Assembly: GCF_900103665.1 (NCBI RefSeq) | Contig: NZ_FNGY01000015.1 | Span: 1 to 64,000 of the forward strand | Source: Pedobacter steynii | GTDB lineage: Bacteria > Bacteroidota > Bacteroidia > Sphingobacteriales > Sphingobacteriaceae | Reading direction: 5' to 3' | DNA length: 64,000 nt | Shown: in pieces, positions 42,134 to 51,765 of the stretch | Numbering within the stretch: the first letter of the stretch is position 1 | How the letters are laid out: the number at the start of each line of letters is the position of its first letter | Notes under the pieces: generated by a model | What the model saw: only the letters and a program-made list of their open reading frames with translations | What the model was told of the DNA's origin: nothing | The model's database searches: none | Translations under genes and position numbers: made by a program

Positions 42134-42928
42134 ATGAAATACTATTTACTATTTTGCTTACTGCTGTGTGCTTCGTGGAAGGTGCAGGCACAAAAATTAC
42201 ATGTGGTGTATGAATATATACCTTCCGCTATGGCTACCTTTCAGGAGCACGTCTATTTTGAAAATGGCATTAAGACCGCCATCCGTGACTCGATTCCGGT
42301 GAAAGCCAATACAGAAAAGGGGAAAGGTTCAGAGGAGGAAGTATCTTCCAGTTTTTCGCTGGTACTGGGTAGCGGTATTAACTACAGGCACATTGTTATT
42401 CAGAGAAGCGATAAAAATGAACTCCGGGAAACCGGAGCAGTCAAGGGAACTAATTATCTGGTGACGGATCAATTTCCCGGATTATTGTGGAATACGAACT
42501 ATAGGGATACGGATACTATAGGCAAATTCGTTTGCCATAAGGCAACAGCCAATTATCGGGGCAGCAAGATCGTTGCGTATTACACCAATGATATTCCGGT
42601 GCCTGCCGGACCCTACAAATTCGGCGGATTGCCTGGGCTGATCGTGATGCTGTACAATGAAGGTGCCAACCCGAACTACTGGACGCTCCAGAAAGTTTCC
42701 TATCCATATGAGGGAAGTGTTCCTCTAAACAAGGGATATATCTATTCCCTGCCGAAATTATCCTTACAAGACTATATTAAAAAAAGTGATGCCCTGGTGG
42801 AGGAGCAGATGCGTATTATGGAAAGTAAAATGCCTGCGATAAAAGGGGTAACGACCGAAAGGACAAAAGTTCGGGGTACGGTGGAGCAAATCTATGAATG
42901 GGAACCAAAGGGCCCGCATGAAAAATAG
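42134..42928 (+). CDS. GLPGLI family protein
   Basis: The protein of about 264 residues has a signal peptide (MKYYLLFCLLLCASWKVQA) and the family signature GPYKFGGLPGLIVMLYN at about residues 175-191. I start it at 42134 because the longer frame (ATG 42083) lies within the preceding terminator hairpin. GLPGLI proteins regularly accompany TonB receptor-like proteins in Bacteroidota and are thought to act in the periplasm, but their role is unknown. The next gene starts within its last codons. Confidence 0.9.
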   Translation: MKYYLLFCLLLCASWKVQAQKLHVVYEYIPSAMATFQEHVYFENGIKTAIRDSIPVKANTEKGKGSEEEVSSSFSLVLGSGINYRHIVIQRSDKNELRETGAVKGTNYLVTDQFPGLLWNTNYRDTDTIGKFVCHKATANYRGSKIVAYYTNDIPVPAGPYKFGGLPGLIVMLYNEGANPNYWTLQKVSYPYEGSVPLNKGYIYSLPKLSLQDYIKKSDALVEEQMRIMESKMPAIKGVTTERTKVRGTVEQIYEWEPKGPHEK

Positions 42929-45596
42929 CTTCTGGTGGGTTGGATTGGTTCTGTTCTTTTTTTTGTTGGATTTCATGCCTTCCCATGCACAGGTATCAAT
43001 CAGAGGAAAAGTGACTTCGAATGGGCGGCCCATCGGTGGCGTCCGGGTAGACCTTCGCCGGGACAGTACCTCTCTTTTTCTTGCTTATACCTTTACAGAC
43101 AGCGAGGGGCAATATCAGCTACGCACTGAACATACTGGTAAAATGGCCTTGCATTTGAAGGCCTTGGGCTATGAACCAACAGTCCGGGAAATTGAGTTGG
43201 GGCAGGCGGATATGAAGATAGATGTAGCGCTTGTTGCAGGCGGTGTTGAGCGATTGCAGGAAATTGTCATCCATGCGAAGCGTCCCTACAAGCTCAGCCG
43301 GGATACCATTGAGCTGAATGTACAATCCTATCTGCAAGGTGAAGAACGTACGGTAGAAGATCTGCTTAGAAAAATTCCGGGCCTCAATGTTGGTGAAGAC
43401 GGTAGTATAAAAGTCGGTGACAAAGAAGTGGAGAAGGTGATGATAGAGGGCGATGACTTTTTTGAAAAGGGCTACCGGCTGCTTACGCAGAACATGTCTG
43501 TCAAACCATTGGATAAAGTACAGGTATTGCAACGTTACTCCAATAATAAGCATTTAAAAGGCATTGAAAACTCAGATAAGGTAGCCCTGAACCTGCAACT
43601 CAAGGAAGACAGCAAAAGCCAATGGCTGGGATCGGTTTCTGCTTCCGGCACGCTCACTAAACCGATGTTCTACCAAGGGAACGTCAGCCTGATGAACTTT
43701 GGAAAGAAAAACAAATATTATCTGCTTGGTTCAGCCAATAACAACGGTGTGGATGCGGTGAGCAGCATCAACAATCTGCTGTATTCCGGCCAGGCCGACG
43801 AACCGGGACAGATTGGCGCGGGGGTAAATACGCCTACGCTCATCGATTACACGCCTGATTTACCAGGTTTTGACTATAAAAGGACAAATTTCAATCGCGA
43901 CAGGTTGTTGTCATTCAATACCATACTGAATCCGACCAAACAGCTAAAAGTGAAGTGGCTGGGCTTTGTTAATCCGACAAAAAAAACATTCTATCAAAAC
44001 AGGGTGCAACAGTACAATATTGCAGATATCCAGTTTACCAATACAGAGGTTGATGAATTGAATAAACGCATTGACAATTACTTTTCTAAATGGGAGCTGC
44101 AGTATGATATAGGTAAGCGGTCCACGCTCAGCTACAATGGAAGCATTGGCTCACTGGAAAAACAGGATACCCATAACCTGTTGTTCAATGGAAGCAGCAC
44201 TAAAGAGCTAACCCGCACTAAAGGCTATCTGACCAACCACAACCTCAGCTATACCTATAAACTTTCTGACAGAGAAGCCCTGGTAAGTTCGGCGCGCTGG
44301 ATTAAACAGGGATCGCCACTGGATTATAGTATCGACAGGTACTATTACGAAGATTTGTTTCAGGTTGGAGGCATTTCGGAGGTATCGCAACACGTAGAAA
44401 ATAACCTTCAATACCTGGGTTTCACTTCACATTACGTACGTAAACAAAAAGGCGGTGACTTTATGGAGGTCGCCTTTGTCAATGAATACAAGGATCAGGA
44501 ACTGACGACCGATTTCGTACTGCAAGCCGATGATAAAACCGGGATTCATCCTTCCGGATTTTCAAACCAGGTGGGTCTTGTTACCAATAACACCAGTATC
44601 ATTTCCAAATACACAATGAAACGAAGAAAATGGGAATGGACACCACAGTTCCATGCCGGGTTTGTGCACAGCGGTTTTCGTACTTATGGAGCTATCCGAA
44701 ATCGTAACAACTGGTTGTTGAGCCCAAGGCTGTCGACAAAATGGGAGATACATAGCAAAGGAAAGCTTGAGGCCGAGTTTTCCTTAAAGCAAACCAATAC
44801 TGAGCTGATGGATGTCATTCCGAATTACTATAGCACAGGTATTCGTCAATTCGTAAAGGGATTAGATGATATGGCAACATTGACCAGTTCCGGAGCGCTG
44901 TTAACCTACACCCATGGTAATATGCTGGACAGATTTTTTGCCAACCTGTCGGTGGGATATCAAACGATGTTTGACTATATCAGTAGCCAGAGCATGATCA
45001 ACCCGAACTTCAACCTGGCAGCGCAGGTATTGCTGAAGAATAAAAAAAGAACGTTTTACAAGACCCAGCTCAATTATTATTTAAAACCGGTAAACGGAAA
45101 TTTTAAATTGGATATAGGGGCTGATTTTTCCGATTACCAGGCCAATGTAGTCGGAGTGGGGGAGCGCAAGATACATACGGGTTCCCTTGATTATGGTTTA
45201 TCGTTCAGGAGTGTCTGGAAATCCAGGTTCAATCTACACACAGGCTACCGTATGCAGATGACCACATTCAGTAGCGAGCGCAAAAACCGGTTGAAAAACA
45301 CCTATGGCTTTCTCAATATGTTTGTCAATGTTACGAAGGGCATTCAGGCCAATTTGAATAACGAAGCTTATCGCTTTGGTGACTTTTTTGCCGAAACTTC
45401 AAAAACGTATTATTTTTCAGATTTTTCTCTGTCGTACGATGCAAAAAAGATCAAAACCAGATTTGAAATCAGCGCGAAGAACATTTTCAATACCCGCCAG
45501 TTTAAAAACGCGGTCATCACAGAGACCTATCAGGCAGTAACCGAATATCGCTTGTTACCGCGTTATGTTGCATTAGGTGTTGATTATAGTTTCTAA
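42918..45596 (+). CDS. TonB-receptor-like outer-membrane protein
   Basis: The protein of about 892 residues has a signal peptide (WWVGLVLFFFLLDFMPSHAQ), a carboxypeptidase-regulatory N-domain (IRGKVTSNGRPIGGVRVDLR, MALHLKALGYEP), a plug-like part (VEDLLRKIPGLNVGEDGSI, KVMIEGDDFFEKGYRLLTQN) and a large barrel that ends in GVDYSF. It belongs to the group of GLPGLI-associated outer-membrane proteins. I chose ATG 42918, which overlaps the GLPGLI stop and gives a proper signal peptide; the longer frame starts at 42894. The pair is translationally coupled. Confidence 0.9.
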   Translation: MKNSFWWVGLVLFFFLLDFMPSHAQVSIRGKVTSNGRPIGGVRVDLRRDSTSLFLAYTFTDSEGQYQLRTEHTGKMALHLKALGYEPTVREIELGQADMKIDVALVAGGVERLQEIVIHAKRPYKLSRDTIELNVQSYLQGEERTVEDLLRKIPGLNVGEDGSIKVGDKEVEKVMIEGDDFFEKGYRLLTQNMSVKPLDKVQVLQRYSNNKHLKGIENSDKVALNLQLKEDSKSQWLGSVSASGTLTKPMFYQGNVSLMNFGKKNKYYLLGSANNNGVDAVSSINNLLYSGQADEPGQIGAGVNTPTLIDYTPDLPGFDYKRTNFNRDRLLSFNTILNPTKQLKVKWLGFVNPTKKTFYQNRVQQYNIADIQFTNTEVDELNKRIDNYFSKWELQYDIGKRSTLSYNGSIGSLEKQDTHNLLFNGSSTKELTRTKGYLTNHNLSYTYKLSDREALVSSARWIKQGSPLDYSIDRYYYEDLFQVGGISEVSQHVENNLQYLGFTSHYVRKQKGGDFMEVAFVNEYKDQELTTDFVLQADDKTGIHPSGFSNQVGLVTNNTSIISKYTMKRRKWEWTPQFHAGFVHSGFRTYGAIRNRNNWLLSPRLSTKWEIHSKGKLEAEFSLKQTNTELMDVIPNYYSTGIRQFVKGLDDMATLTSSGALLTYTHGNMLDRFFANLSVGYQTMFDYISSQSMINPNFNLAAQVLLKNKKRTFYKTQLNYYLKPVNGNFKLDIGADFSDYQANVVGVGERKIHTGSLDYGLSFRSVWKSRFNLHTGYRMQMTTFSSERKNRLKNTYGFLNMFVNVTKGIQANLNNEAYRFGDFFAETSKTYYFSDFSLSYDAKKIKTRFEISAKNIFNTRQFKNAVITETYQAVTEYRLLPRYVALGVDYSF

Positions 45597-45604
45597 ATAG
45601 ATTT

Positions 45605-46000
45605 TTATTTAGGGAATTGTTCCATAGTTTTAAAAAGTGGTTCTTCCCGTTTTTGCCCGTCTTCGATTGCCCAGTTTGCCATGGCGTACAGCACTGGCCG
45701 CAAAGCCTGTCCGGCATCCGTCAGGCTATAGGTAACGTGCGGGGGTACTACAGGCAATGCTACCCTTGAGATTAGTCCATCTGCTTCAAGCTGCCTCAAA
45801 TGTTGTGCAAGCATCTTTTCTGTAACATGGGGCATTGCCTTTTTCAGCTCCCCATACCGCTTCGATCCGGACATTAGGTGGAAAATGATGATGGGTTTCC
45901 AATAGCTGCCAATTTTTTCCATGACATAGGTTACCGGGCACAATTTAAAGACCGTTTCCTTATTTAATTGTATGGTCGATGACGCTTTAATTTTATTCAT
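45605..46000 (-). CDS. HxlR family transcriptional regulator
   Basis: The 131-residue winged-helix protein has the family start CPVTYVMEKIGSYWKPIIIF with the redox-type Cys, the helix RYGELKKAMPHVTEKMLAQHL and wing DGLISRVALPVVPPHVTYSLT. HxlR proteins sense electrophiles or disulfide stress and usually repress a divergent oxidoreductase, as here with the 46077 gene. The shared region of 76 bases has a palindromic TTGTACAA at about 46026-46033 that could be the operator. Confidence 0.92.
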   Translation of the reverse strand: MNKIKASSTIQLNKETVFKLCPVTYVMEKIGSYWKPIIIFHLMSGSKRYGELKKAMPHVTEKMLAQHLRQLEADGLISRVALPVVPPHVTYSLTDAGQALRPVLYAMANWAIEDGQKREEPLFKTMEQFPK

Positions 46001-46025
46001 TTAACACTTACTTTTAGGTGCGTAC

Positions 46026-46056
46026 TTGTACAAATGTTTGTTCAAATATACCTTTG
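46026..46056 (+). promoter_or_regulatory. Promoter with palindromic operator candidate
   Basis: TTG at 46026-46028, a 20-base spacer and TACCTTTG at 46049-46056 form a full promoter for the oxidoreductase. TTGTACAA at the -33 site is palindromic and may bind the divergent HxlR regulator, which would block transcription. Confidence 0.65.
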
Positions 46057-46076
46057 TTTCAACTAAAATATCACAA

Positions 46077-46715
46077 ATGAAAAAAATTCTTGTATTTGGT
46101 GGTTCTGGTGGAACTGGAAAGCATTTTATTGAACAGGCCCTAAGCGCTGGGTATGCCATAACGGCTGTTATTAGAAATCCCGATGCATTTACAGTAGCAC
46201 ATCAAAACCTAACGGTTATTAAAGGAGATGTTTTAATCCCCAAAACCTATGAAAAAGAGCTTGAAGAGTGTGAAACAGTAGTTTCTTGCCTGGGAATTCC
46301 TAAAATCCAGCAAACCACACTGTATTCGTCGGGCATCCGCAATATTGTCAGCATTATGGAGAAATCACGCCCGAAGCGTCTAATCTGCATTTCGTCAGGT
46401 GCGTTAGACATTCCAGCCCATAGCTCGTTCATCATGACTTTTCTGTTGAAGAATGTCTTACAAAAGCTCTATAAGCCCATATATGCTGATATGCGTATCA
46501 TGGAAGGAATTATAAAAGCATCCGGATTGGATTGGACGATTGTTCGGGCGCCAAAACTAACTGATGGCAAAGCAACAGGAAAGTATAAAAATATAACTGG
46601 CTTGCCGCTAAGGGGTATCCCGAAAATCTCGCGCGCTGATTTAGCCGCTTTTATGTTAACCCACATCGCAGACAGCGGAACGTTTAAAAGTACAATTGAT
46701 GTAGCGAATCCATGA
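46077..46715 (+). CDS. NAD(P)H-binding oxidoreductase (NmrA/atypical SDR type)
   Basis: The protein of about 212 residues starts with the Rossmann motif KKILVFGGSGGTGKHFIEQAL and has VIKGDVLIPKTYEKEL and SCLGIPKI, then LDWTIVRAPKLTDG and an end in SRADLAAFMLTHIAD, all of the NAD(P)H-binding (NmrA-like) atypical SDR family. I start it at 46077; the longer frame begins inside the promoter. It is divergent from and probably repressed by the HxlR regulator. Confidence 0.9.
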   Translation: MKKILVFGGSGGTGKHFIEQALSAGYAITAVIRNPDAFTVAHQNLTVIKGDVLIPKTYEKELEECETVVSCLGIPKIQQTTLYSSGIRNIVSIMEKSRPKRLICISSGALDIPAHSSFIMTFLLKNVLQKLYKPIYADMRIMEGIIKASGLDWTIVRAPKLTDGKATGKYKNITGLPLRGIPKISRADLAAFMLTHIADSGTFKSTIDVANP

Positions 46716-46756
46716 ATATTGATACCCAGGGATTTGAGGATAAGCATAATATAAGT

Positions 46757-47440
46757 TTAATCGTTTCCCCCAACGATATTTAGAAGCTCTTGTGCTGAAC
46801 GGTGATCATTGTCTGCGTTTGCGATCTTTAAAAATGCAAGTGCCTTAACAATAGATTTTTCAACTATTTCTCCATCTAAATATATTCTTCCTAAAAAGTA
46901 GTTTGCCTCATCAATAGCATATTGATGATTTCCAGATTTTGATTTGTCTTCTGAAATCTTTAGTAATATTTCAAAAGATGTTGCCAGATTTTTTTCTGTT
47001 CCAATACCAAAATAGTAGCACAATGCTAAAGGTAATGAATCTGAATTGTCCAAATCTCGGGCAATTTTATAAAATTCAAATGCTTTTTTATAATCTTTCA
47101 GATCCCGGTAAACTGTTGCTAAATTATTTGCCGCTAAACCATTGCCCTTGTCTATTTCTTTTTGATAAAGTTCAATTGCTAATTCCAGATTTTGTTCACA
47201 ATGAATTCCTTCGCTAAAAAAATCGGCTATGCGGGTAATAACGTCAATATTGCCATTTTGATAAGCTTTATAATACCATTTGAAAGCCTCTGATTGACTT
47301 TCTTCAACAATTTCAACACCCTTTATTACCAGTCCGGAGTCATAAATTACAGCAACTTCATATTGTGCCATATTATTATCAGATTCAGCAAGTTCTAATA
47401 TGTGATTCCAATCTTCATTTGTGTTTATTTTTGTTGTCAT
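46757..47440 (-). CDS. Sel1-like repeat protein
   Basis: The 227-residue protein is made of Sel1/TPR-like helical repeats: QYEVAVIYDSGLVIKG, EAFKWYYKAYQNGNIDV, LELAIELYQKEIDKGNG, KAFEFYKIARDLDNSDS, LALCYYFGIGTEKNL and ANYFLGRIYLDGEIVEKSIV. There is no signal peptide. Such proteins bind other proteins; in Bacteroidota stand-alone cytoplasmic ones often lie near immunity genes, but the role here is unknown. Confidence 0.85.
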   Translation of the reverse strand: MTTKINTNEDWNHILELAESDNNMAQYEVAVIYDSGLVIKGVEIVEESQSEAFKWYYKAYQNGNIDVITRIADFFSEGIHCEQNLELAIELYQKEIDKGNGLAANNLATVYRDLKDYKKAFEFYKIARDLDNSDSLPLALCYYFGIGTEKNLATSFEILLKISEDKSKSGNHQYAIDEANYFLGRIYLDGEIVEKSIVKALAFLKIANADNDHRSAQELLNIVGGND

Positions 47441-47529
47441 TTAGAGTCGATGTATTATTTATATCCCAATTTCTAACACTTTTATATTTGAAGTTTAAAA
47501 ATCACAGAATTGAACCAGAACTATATAGA

Positions 47530-48147
47530 TTAATTTATAATTGTAATTTTATCCTCAAAGCATCTTATTAATTTTTCAAGTCCCTGTATCAGTTTCACAA
47601 CATTGACTTTAAAGGGAGGCCTTTCCCAAGCTTCAAATCGATCTTTATCATTAAATCGTGGCCAAAAGACATAATTGTAATAGTAGTCCCAGGCTTTTCT
47701 TATTGACTTATTATCTACTAAGAGCTTTAAATTTTTATTGCTATGATCCTGATGAACATAGTCCCCAAATAAATTAATGAAATTCGTTAATCCTTCAAGA
47801 ATTTCAATCTCAAAGTTTTGAACTTTAACAGCGTTATAAATTTTATTAATATCATAGATGATAAACTTACTGGAAACTTGACTGTCGAAATCATTTAGCC
47901 AAACATTAAGGTTTTCAAACTCCTTGATCACAGCATAATTTTGAACTATAATATTTTTTAAATCATTTAGGGAATTAGTGGCAAATATCTGACCTGTTTT
48001 GAACGTGAATAATTTATCTGTACTTTCCTTATCAGTATCTGTGTACCATAATAAAAAAACAGGTACAGGATCAAGTAGGGGATAGTATTTTAATATCCAA
48101 ACATCAGTATTCTCTTTTAAAGCAGTAGCACCCTCTTGAACTTCCAT
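47530..48147 (-). CDS. Unknown acidic soluble protein
   Basis: The 205-residue protein has no signal peptide and no membrane segment. Visible features are aromatic clusters (VFLLWYTDTD, AWDYYYNYVFWPRFN) and a helical end (KLIQGLEKLIRCFEDKITI). I do not recognise it. Size, acidity and orphan setting resemble immunity proteins of polymorphic toxins, but no toxin is next to it, so this is only a guess. A diverged repeat lies 134 bases upstream of the start. Confidence 0.7.
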   Translation of the reverse strand: MEVQEGATALKENTDVWILKYYPLLDPVPVFLLWYTDTDKESTDKLFTFKTGQIFATNSLNDLKNIIVQNYAVIKEFENLNVWLNDFDSQVSSKFIIYDINKIYNAVKVQNFEIEILEGLTNFINLFGDYVHQDHSNKNLKLLVDNKSIRKAWDYYYNYVFWPRFNDKDRFEAWERPPFKVNVVKLIQGLEKLIRCFEDKITIIN

Positions 48148-48280
48148 TCATCTAATGATAGGTAATAAAGATACAAATTGCTAAGAAAAGTGGCTAAAGG
48201 ATAATTTTATATTAAGACCTCATAGTACTCGAACACAAAATGAGTATTGAAATGGAATAGAAGACTATTTTCAAATATCA

Positions 48281-48345
48281 CCCCGCTGGGATTGGCACCT
48301 AGTGTAAAAATCAGCGAATAGCTCACCACTTATTTTGTAGCTAAA
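48281..48345 (+). repeat. Interspersed repeat with tRNA-Lys 3' end similarity, copy 1
   Basis: CCCGCTGGGATT followed by CACCT-GTGTAAAAATCAG-G and GAAT..CTCACC is shared with the copy at 60545. The first 12 bases also equal the 3' part of the tRNA-Lys gene at 178-189. Both repeat copies have the same orientation. Confidence 0.5.
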
Positions 48346-48393
48346 AATATTTGTAAAACAAACTGCTTATCGGACTCGTTAATATTAACAATC

Positions 48394-49164
48394 CTAAATT
48401 ATTCTTTTTCGCTTAAACAGGTAATAGCTAGCCAGTAGAAATAAAATCATCATTACAATATTACTGTAGTCAAGCCGCGCAAAAGAATTATTCTCACTCA
48501 GAATATTTTCAAAAGATTTGTAAGTTCCGGTATAGGGAATAAAATCCGAAAATTCCTTCCGCGCCACTACTATCGAAAATACTACCATGAACATGCTAAA
48601 GCCAATAGGGTAAATAAAACTATTAAGAGCAAGGCTTATAGATAGCTGAATCATTGAAATAGCAGACAGGGCGATAAATAGTTTAAAAAAGGTATAAAAA
48701 ATAACTTCTCGATAATCATAATTTTGAAACCCAATTTCAGGATACATTACGCTTAAAAAATATCCGCTTAGCAAGAATGCTAAATAAGGTAGTATTACTG
48801 AAAACAAAATAACCAATGTAATAAAGAGTGCTTTAGAAAAGAATATTTCAGTTTTAGATATTGGGATGGTGAAAAGAATTTTATAGTTATTGTTTTTATA
48901 TTCAATATCACAGCATGCATACACAAAAATAGCAACGAGAATGGGATACAGGAGATTATAGAACTGGAAAACATATCTCCCTAATAGTACTACCCATGGA
49001 TTTGTAAGCGACTCCGCAAAAACTTCCGTGTTAGCCTTGTAAATAATGTACCCATCAACCATAAACACTAACAAGACAGGGAGCAGCAATACGCCAAAAA
49101 TTTCTCTATTTTTAGAGAGTTTGTACTGTTCGGCTGAAAAAGTCTTAAAAAAAGTATTAGTCAT
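48394..49164 (-). CDS. ABC transporter permease (ABC-2 type)
   Basis: The 256-residue protein has six hydrophobic segments (about 24-42, 67-84, 113-137, 155-180, 188-205, 233-250) and resembles ABC-2 permeases of lantibiotic- or bacitracin-type exporters. It overlaps the ATPase gene by eight bases. With the esterase-family gene it forms a three-gene coupled operon. Exported substrate is unknown; a toxic peptide or macrocyclic compound is a reasonable guess. Confidence 0.85.
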   Translation of the reverse strand: MTNTFFKTFSAEQYKLSKNREIFGVLLLPVLLVFMVDGYIIYKANTEVFAESLTNPWVVLLGRYVFQFYNLLYPILVAIFVYACCDIEYKNNNYKILFTIPISKTEIFFSKALFITLVILFSVILPYLAFLLSGYFLSVMYPEIGFQNYDYREVIFYTFFKLFIALSAISMIQLSISLALNSFIYPIGFSMFMVVFSIVVARKEFSDFIPYTGTYKSFENILSENNSFARLDYSNIVMMILFLLASYYLFKRKRII

Positions 49165-50065
49165 TTGTTTGAGAAATTAAATTGATGAATATCTGTTCCA
49201 GATTAGCATTTTGCGCTTCAAGTTCGTAGATTTCAATCCCATTATGAACTAGACTTTTTAGAAGTGAGTTGAATTGCTGATCATCGTTTATCTTAACCGA
49301 AATTTTATTATTTACATTATTTTGAATTGAAAAACCTAAAGTTGATAATATAGTGATTGCAGTTTCCGCATCATTAACCTTTAAGCTAACATACCTTTCC
49401 ACCTGCCCTAAAAGGTCGTTTTTAGTTCCCTGGAATATCATTTCTCCCTTTTCAATGATCCCTATGTGTGTTGCTACTTTCTCTAGTTCACTTAGAATAT
49501 GGCTTGAAAGGAAGATAGTTTTCCCCTGTTCATTAAGATTTTGAAACAGCTTTCTCATTTCAAAAATGCCTTGTGGATCAAGTCCATTCAATGGTTCATC
49601 AAGAACGAGCAGTTGGGGATCGTGAAATATGGCCATAGCAATTCCTAATCTTTGCTTCATTCCCATAGACAATTTGCTAGCTTTCTTTTTTTTCTGTTCA
49701 TGGAGATCAACGAGCTCCAGAACTTCCTCAATCCTCCTTGTTCCTTTTTTATGGATAATGTCCAGGTATTTTAAATTCTCAAATACAGTCAGTTTATTAT
49801 AAAAACAAGGGGATTCAATAAGGTTTCCGGTAATCGCATGAATTTGTGTAATATTCTGTTTTAGACTTTTACCGTGGACAAAAACATGATCATTCTTGTC
49901 TTCCAAAAGCCCCAGAAGAAGTTTAATTGTAGTTGATTTTCCCGCTCCATTTCTTCCCAAATAGCCGTAAATACTGCCTTTTGGGACATTCAGGTTAATA
50001 TTATTCAAAATGGTTTTAGAACCAATTTGAAAACATAGGTTTTTCGTCGTTATGCTCTCAGTCAT
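49157..50065 (-). CDS. ABC transporter ATP-binding protein
   Basis: The 302-residue ATPase has Walker A GRNGAGKST (about residues 38-46), the ABC signature LSMGMKQRLG, Walker B LLVLDEPLNGLD and the H-loop FLSSHILSELE. The C-terminal 90 residues, with ETAITILSTLGFSIQ, are of the type found in bacitracin/lantibiotic exporters. It overlaps the preceding erythromycin-esterase-family gene by four bases and the permease by eight. Confidence 0.93.
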   Translation of the reverse strand: MTESITTKNLCFQIGSKTILNNINLNVPKGSIYGYLGRNGAGKSTTIKLLLGLLEDKNDHVFVHGKSLKQNITQIHAITGNLIESPCFYNKLTVFENLKYLDIIHKKGTRRIEEVLELVDLHEQKKKKASKLSMGMKQRLGIAMAIFHDPQLLVLDEPLNGLDPQGIFEMRKLFQNLNEQGKTIFLSSHILSELEKVATHIGIIEKGEMIFQGTKNDLLGQVERYVSLKVNDAETAITILSTLGFSIQNNVNNKISVKINDDQQFNSLLKSLVHNGIEIYELEAQNANLEQIFINLISQTND

Positions 50066-51348
50066 TTTTTTTCTGGATAAGAGGGATTTTTATTTATATC
50101 AATATAGAAGATTCCGTCGGTGAATTTACTCCATTGTTTTTTTTGGTCCATTCCCTGATTAATAGTGGAGACGAAATGGTTTTTCAAAAACGAATTTGCA
50201 GGGATGTTTTTAAAGTCAATAAAAAAATAAGGAGATTTTGTATTGTGAAAATCATTCTCTATCGCTTGCTTTCCCGGCTTATTAACAACTTTGTTTTCAG
50301 CATAATGTCGCGCATAAGATGAAAAACTAAGCATATAAGATGCTACCCCATATTTCTTTTTGATATAGGCACCCAAGGGTAGAAAATCTTTACTAAATCT
50401 GCGTGAAAATGTATGGATATTGGCACACCATACAATTATTTTTTGATCTTTATAAACTGAATCAATCTGATAAATAAGATTTCTGGCCATTAGCGAATCC
50501 CTATAATTCATGCTCGGCCATGTACCCGGCTCATATTCCCATGATTTGTGGTAATTATTTCTTACATCATTAAGATATCTGGCATAGATGGTATTTTCTT
50601 TAGTCTGCTCGAGCTTTAATACTGCTTGCTCCAATCCACTGATCTCTTCAAGAAATTGTGTTTTCTGTTGGGCATTCAGTGTTTTGTTTACATAAGCGTT
50701 GTCCAACAAGAAATTAAGGTTGTCATTATATTTATTGAAGAGCGGATATTTTTCAATGCTAATTTTATTTTTTTCGAGAAAATGTTTTAGCTGACTTGTC
50801 CGCTTATCTTCCAAAAGGCTTCCTGAAAACTGGATGTCAAATCCACCTATTTCTATAGGTGACGATGATAATTTTGTTTTTAGATAGTATCTGAAAAGAG
50901 GCTGTGTTTCCTCATTTGCCCACCACCAATAAAACAGCCCAAGTCCACCAACTGAATCAGCAGCGATTTTTGACTTGTTATGTTTATTCATTTCCTCATT
51001 CATTATCCAAGTATCGAACTGCCCCGCTTCATATAAAACAATATTATAACCTTGATTTTCATGTAAATATTTAATAAGTCTACTTTTTGCTTTTAAGGTT
51101 TGACCATCATAATGAGTATTTTCTCCTAACATCAAAACTTTATTTCTCAAAAGGATGGTATCAAAAATTTTTAAATCATTATCATTAGTATCGCCTATGG
51201 ACAGACTTCTAATATTCGATTTGTAGCGCTCAATTTCAGAAAGATGTTCTTTTCTAGTTAATTCGGGGACGTCTTGGTACATGACCATGTTGGTTATTAC
51301 AATCAACACAACGCAAGCTATCAAAGACAGTAATATTTTTTTTATCAT
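50062..51348 (-). CDS. Erythromycin esterase family protein, membrane-anchored
   Basis: The 428-residue protein has an N-terminal hydrophobic segment (LLSLIACVVLIVITNMVM) that serves as signal or anchor, so it acts outside the cytoplasm. The Ere-family catalytic residues are present: LMLGENTHYDG (Glu76, His79), VLYEAGQFDTW (Glu107) and VWCANIHTFSR with the late His. Known Ere enzymes are cytoplasmic and open macrolide lactones; this exported relative may have another ester target. It starts the coupled operon with the ABC exporter. Confidence 0.85.
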   Translation of the reverse strand: MIKKILLSLIACVVLIVITNMVMYQDVPELTRKEHLSEIERYKSNIRSLSIGDTNDNDLKIFDTILLRNKVLMLGENTHYDGQTLKAKSRLIKYLHENQGYNIVLYEAGQFDTWIMNEEMNKHNKSKIAADSVGGLGLFYWWWANEETQPLFRYYLKTKLSSSPIEIGGFDIQFSGSLLEDKRTSQLKHFLEKNKISIEKYPLFNKYNDNLNFLLDNAYVNKTLNAQQKTQFLEEISGLEQAVLKLEQTKENTIYARYLNDVRNNYHKSWEYEPGTWPSMNYRDSLMARNLIYQIDSVYKDQKIIVWCANIHTFSRRFSKDFLPLGAYIKKKYGVASYMLSFSSYARHYAENKVVNKPGKQAIENDFHNTKSPYFFIDFKNIPANSFLKNHFVSTINQGMDQKKQWSKFTDGIFYIDINKNPSYPEKK

Positions 51349-51523
51349 TAAAAGTTAACCACTCTTCTAAAGATATAAATATTCATATCAAAACAATCTA
51401 TAGAATCAAAAATTATACTTGATGCGAAGTTACCCGTCAGTTTAATTGTATAAAGTCTTCCAGATTTTGAACTTTCTGAATAATAAATAGTTAAAAGTAG
51501 TTTGTGAGTAAAACAGACCTCCA

Positions 51524-51735
51524 TTAGAATAATTACAGTTGGATGAACCTCTTTATATTCTGTGATATTTCATGGCTACGCAAGAAGCACTGGCGATGTG
51601 GATTTATAGCTAAGACCCGACAATGTAAATAAGTTGAAATTGTTGGATGTTCTAAAGCAAATGGACTTTGATGAAGAAGAAGGATAAGGCCGATGTAGAA
51701 GAATTACAAAAAATAGAAAAAAGGAGGGGGAACAC
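51524..51735 (+). pseudogene. Relic of nucleotidyltransferase module
   Basis: The order IRIITVG-stop, ATG overlapping TGA and MNLF is the same as at 61040-61080. Then in other frames come GYARSTGDVDL, LRPDNVNKLKLLDVLKQMDF and KADVEELQKIEKRR, which are the pieces of an MNT/AbiEii-like nucleotidyltransferase with the intervening parts deleted and stops in between. It is not a functional gene. The first residues (MNLFI) and gene arrangement match those of the intact-partner locus. Confidence 0.7.
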
Positions 51736-51765
51736 GATATAGCTCCTTCGTTGTGCCTGCGGCAA

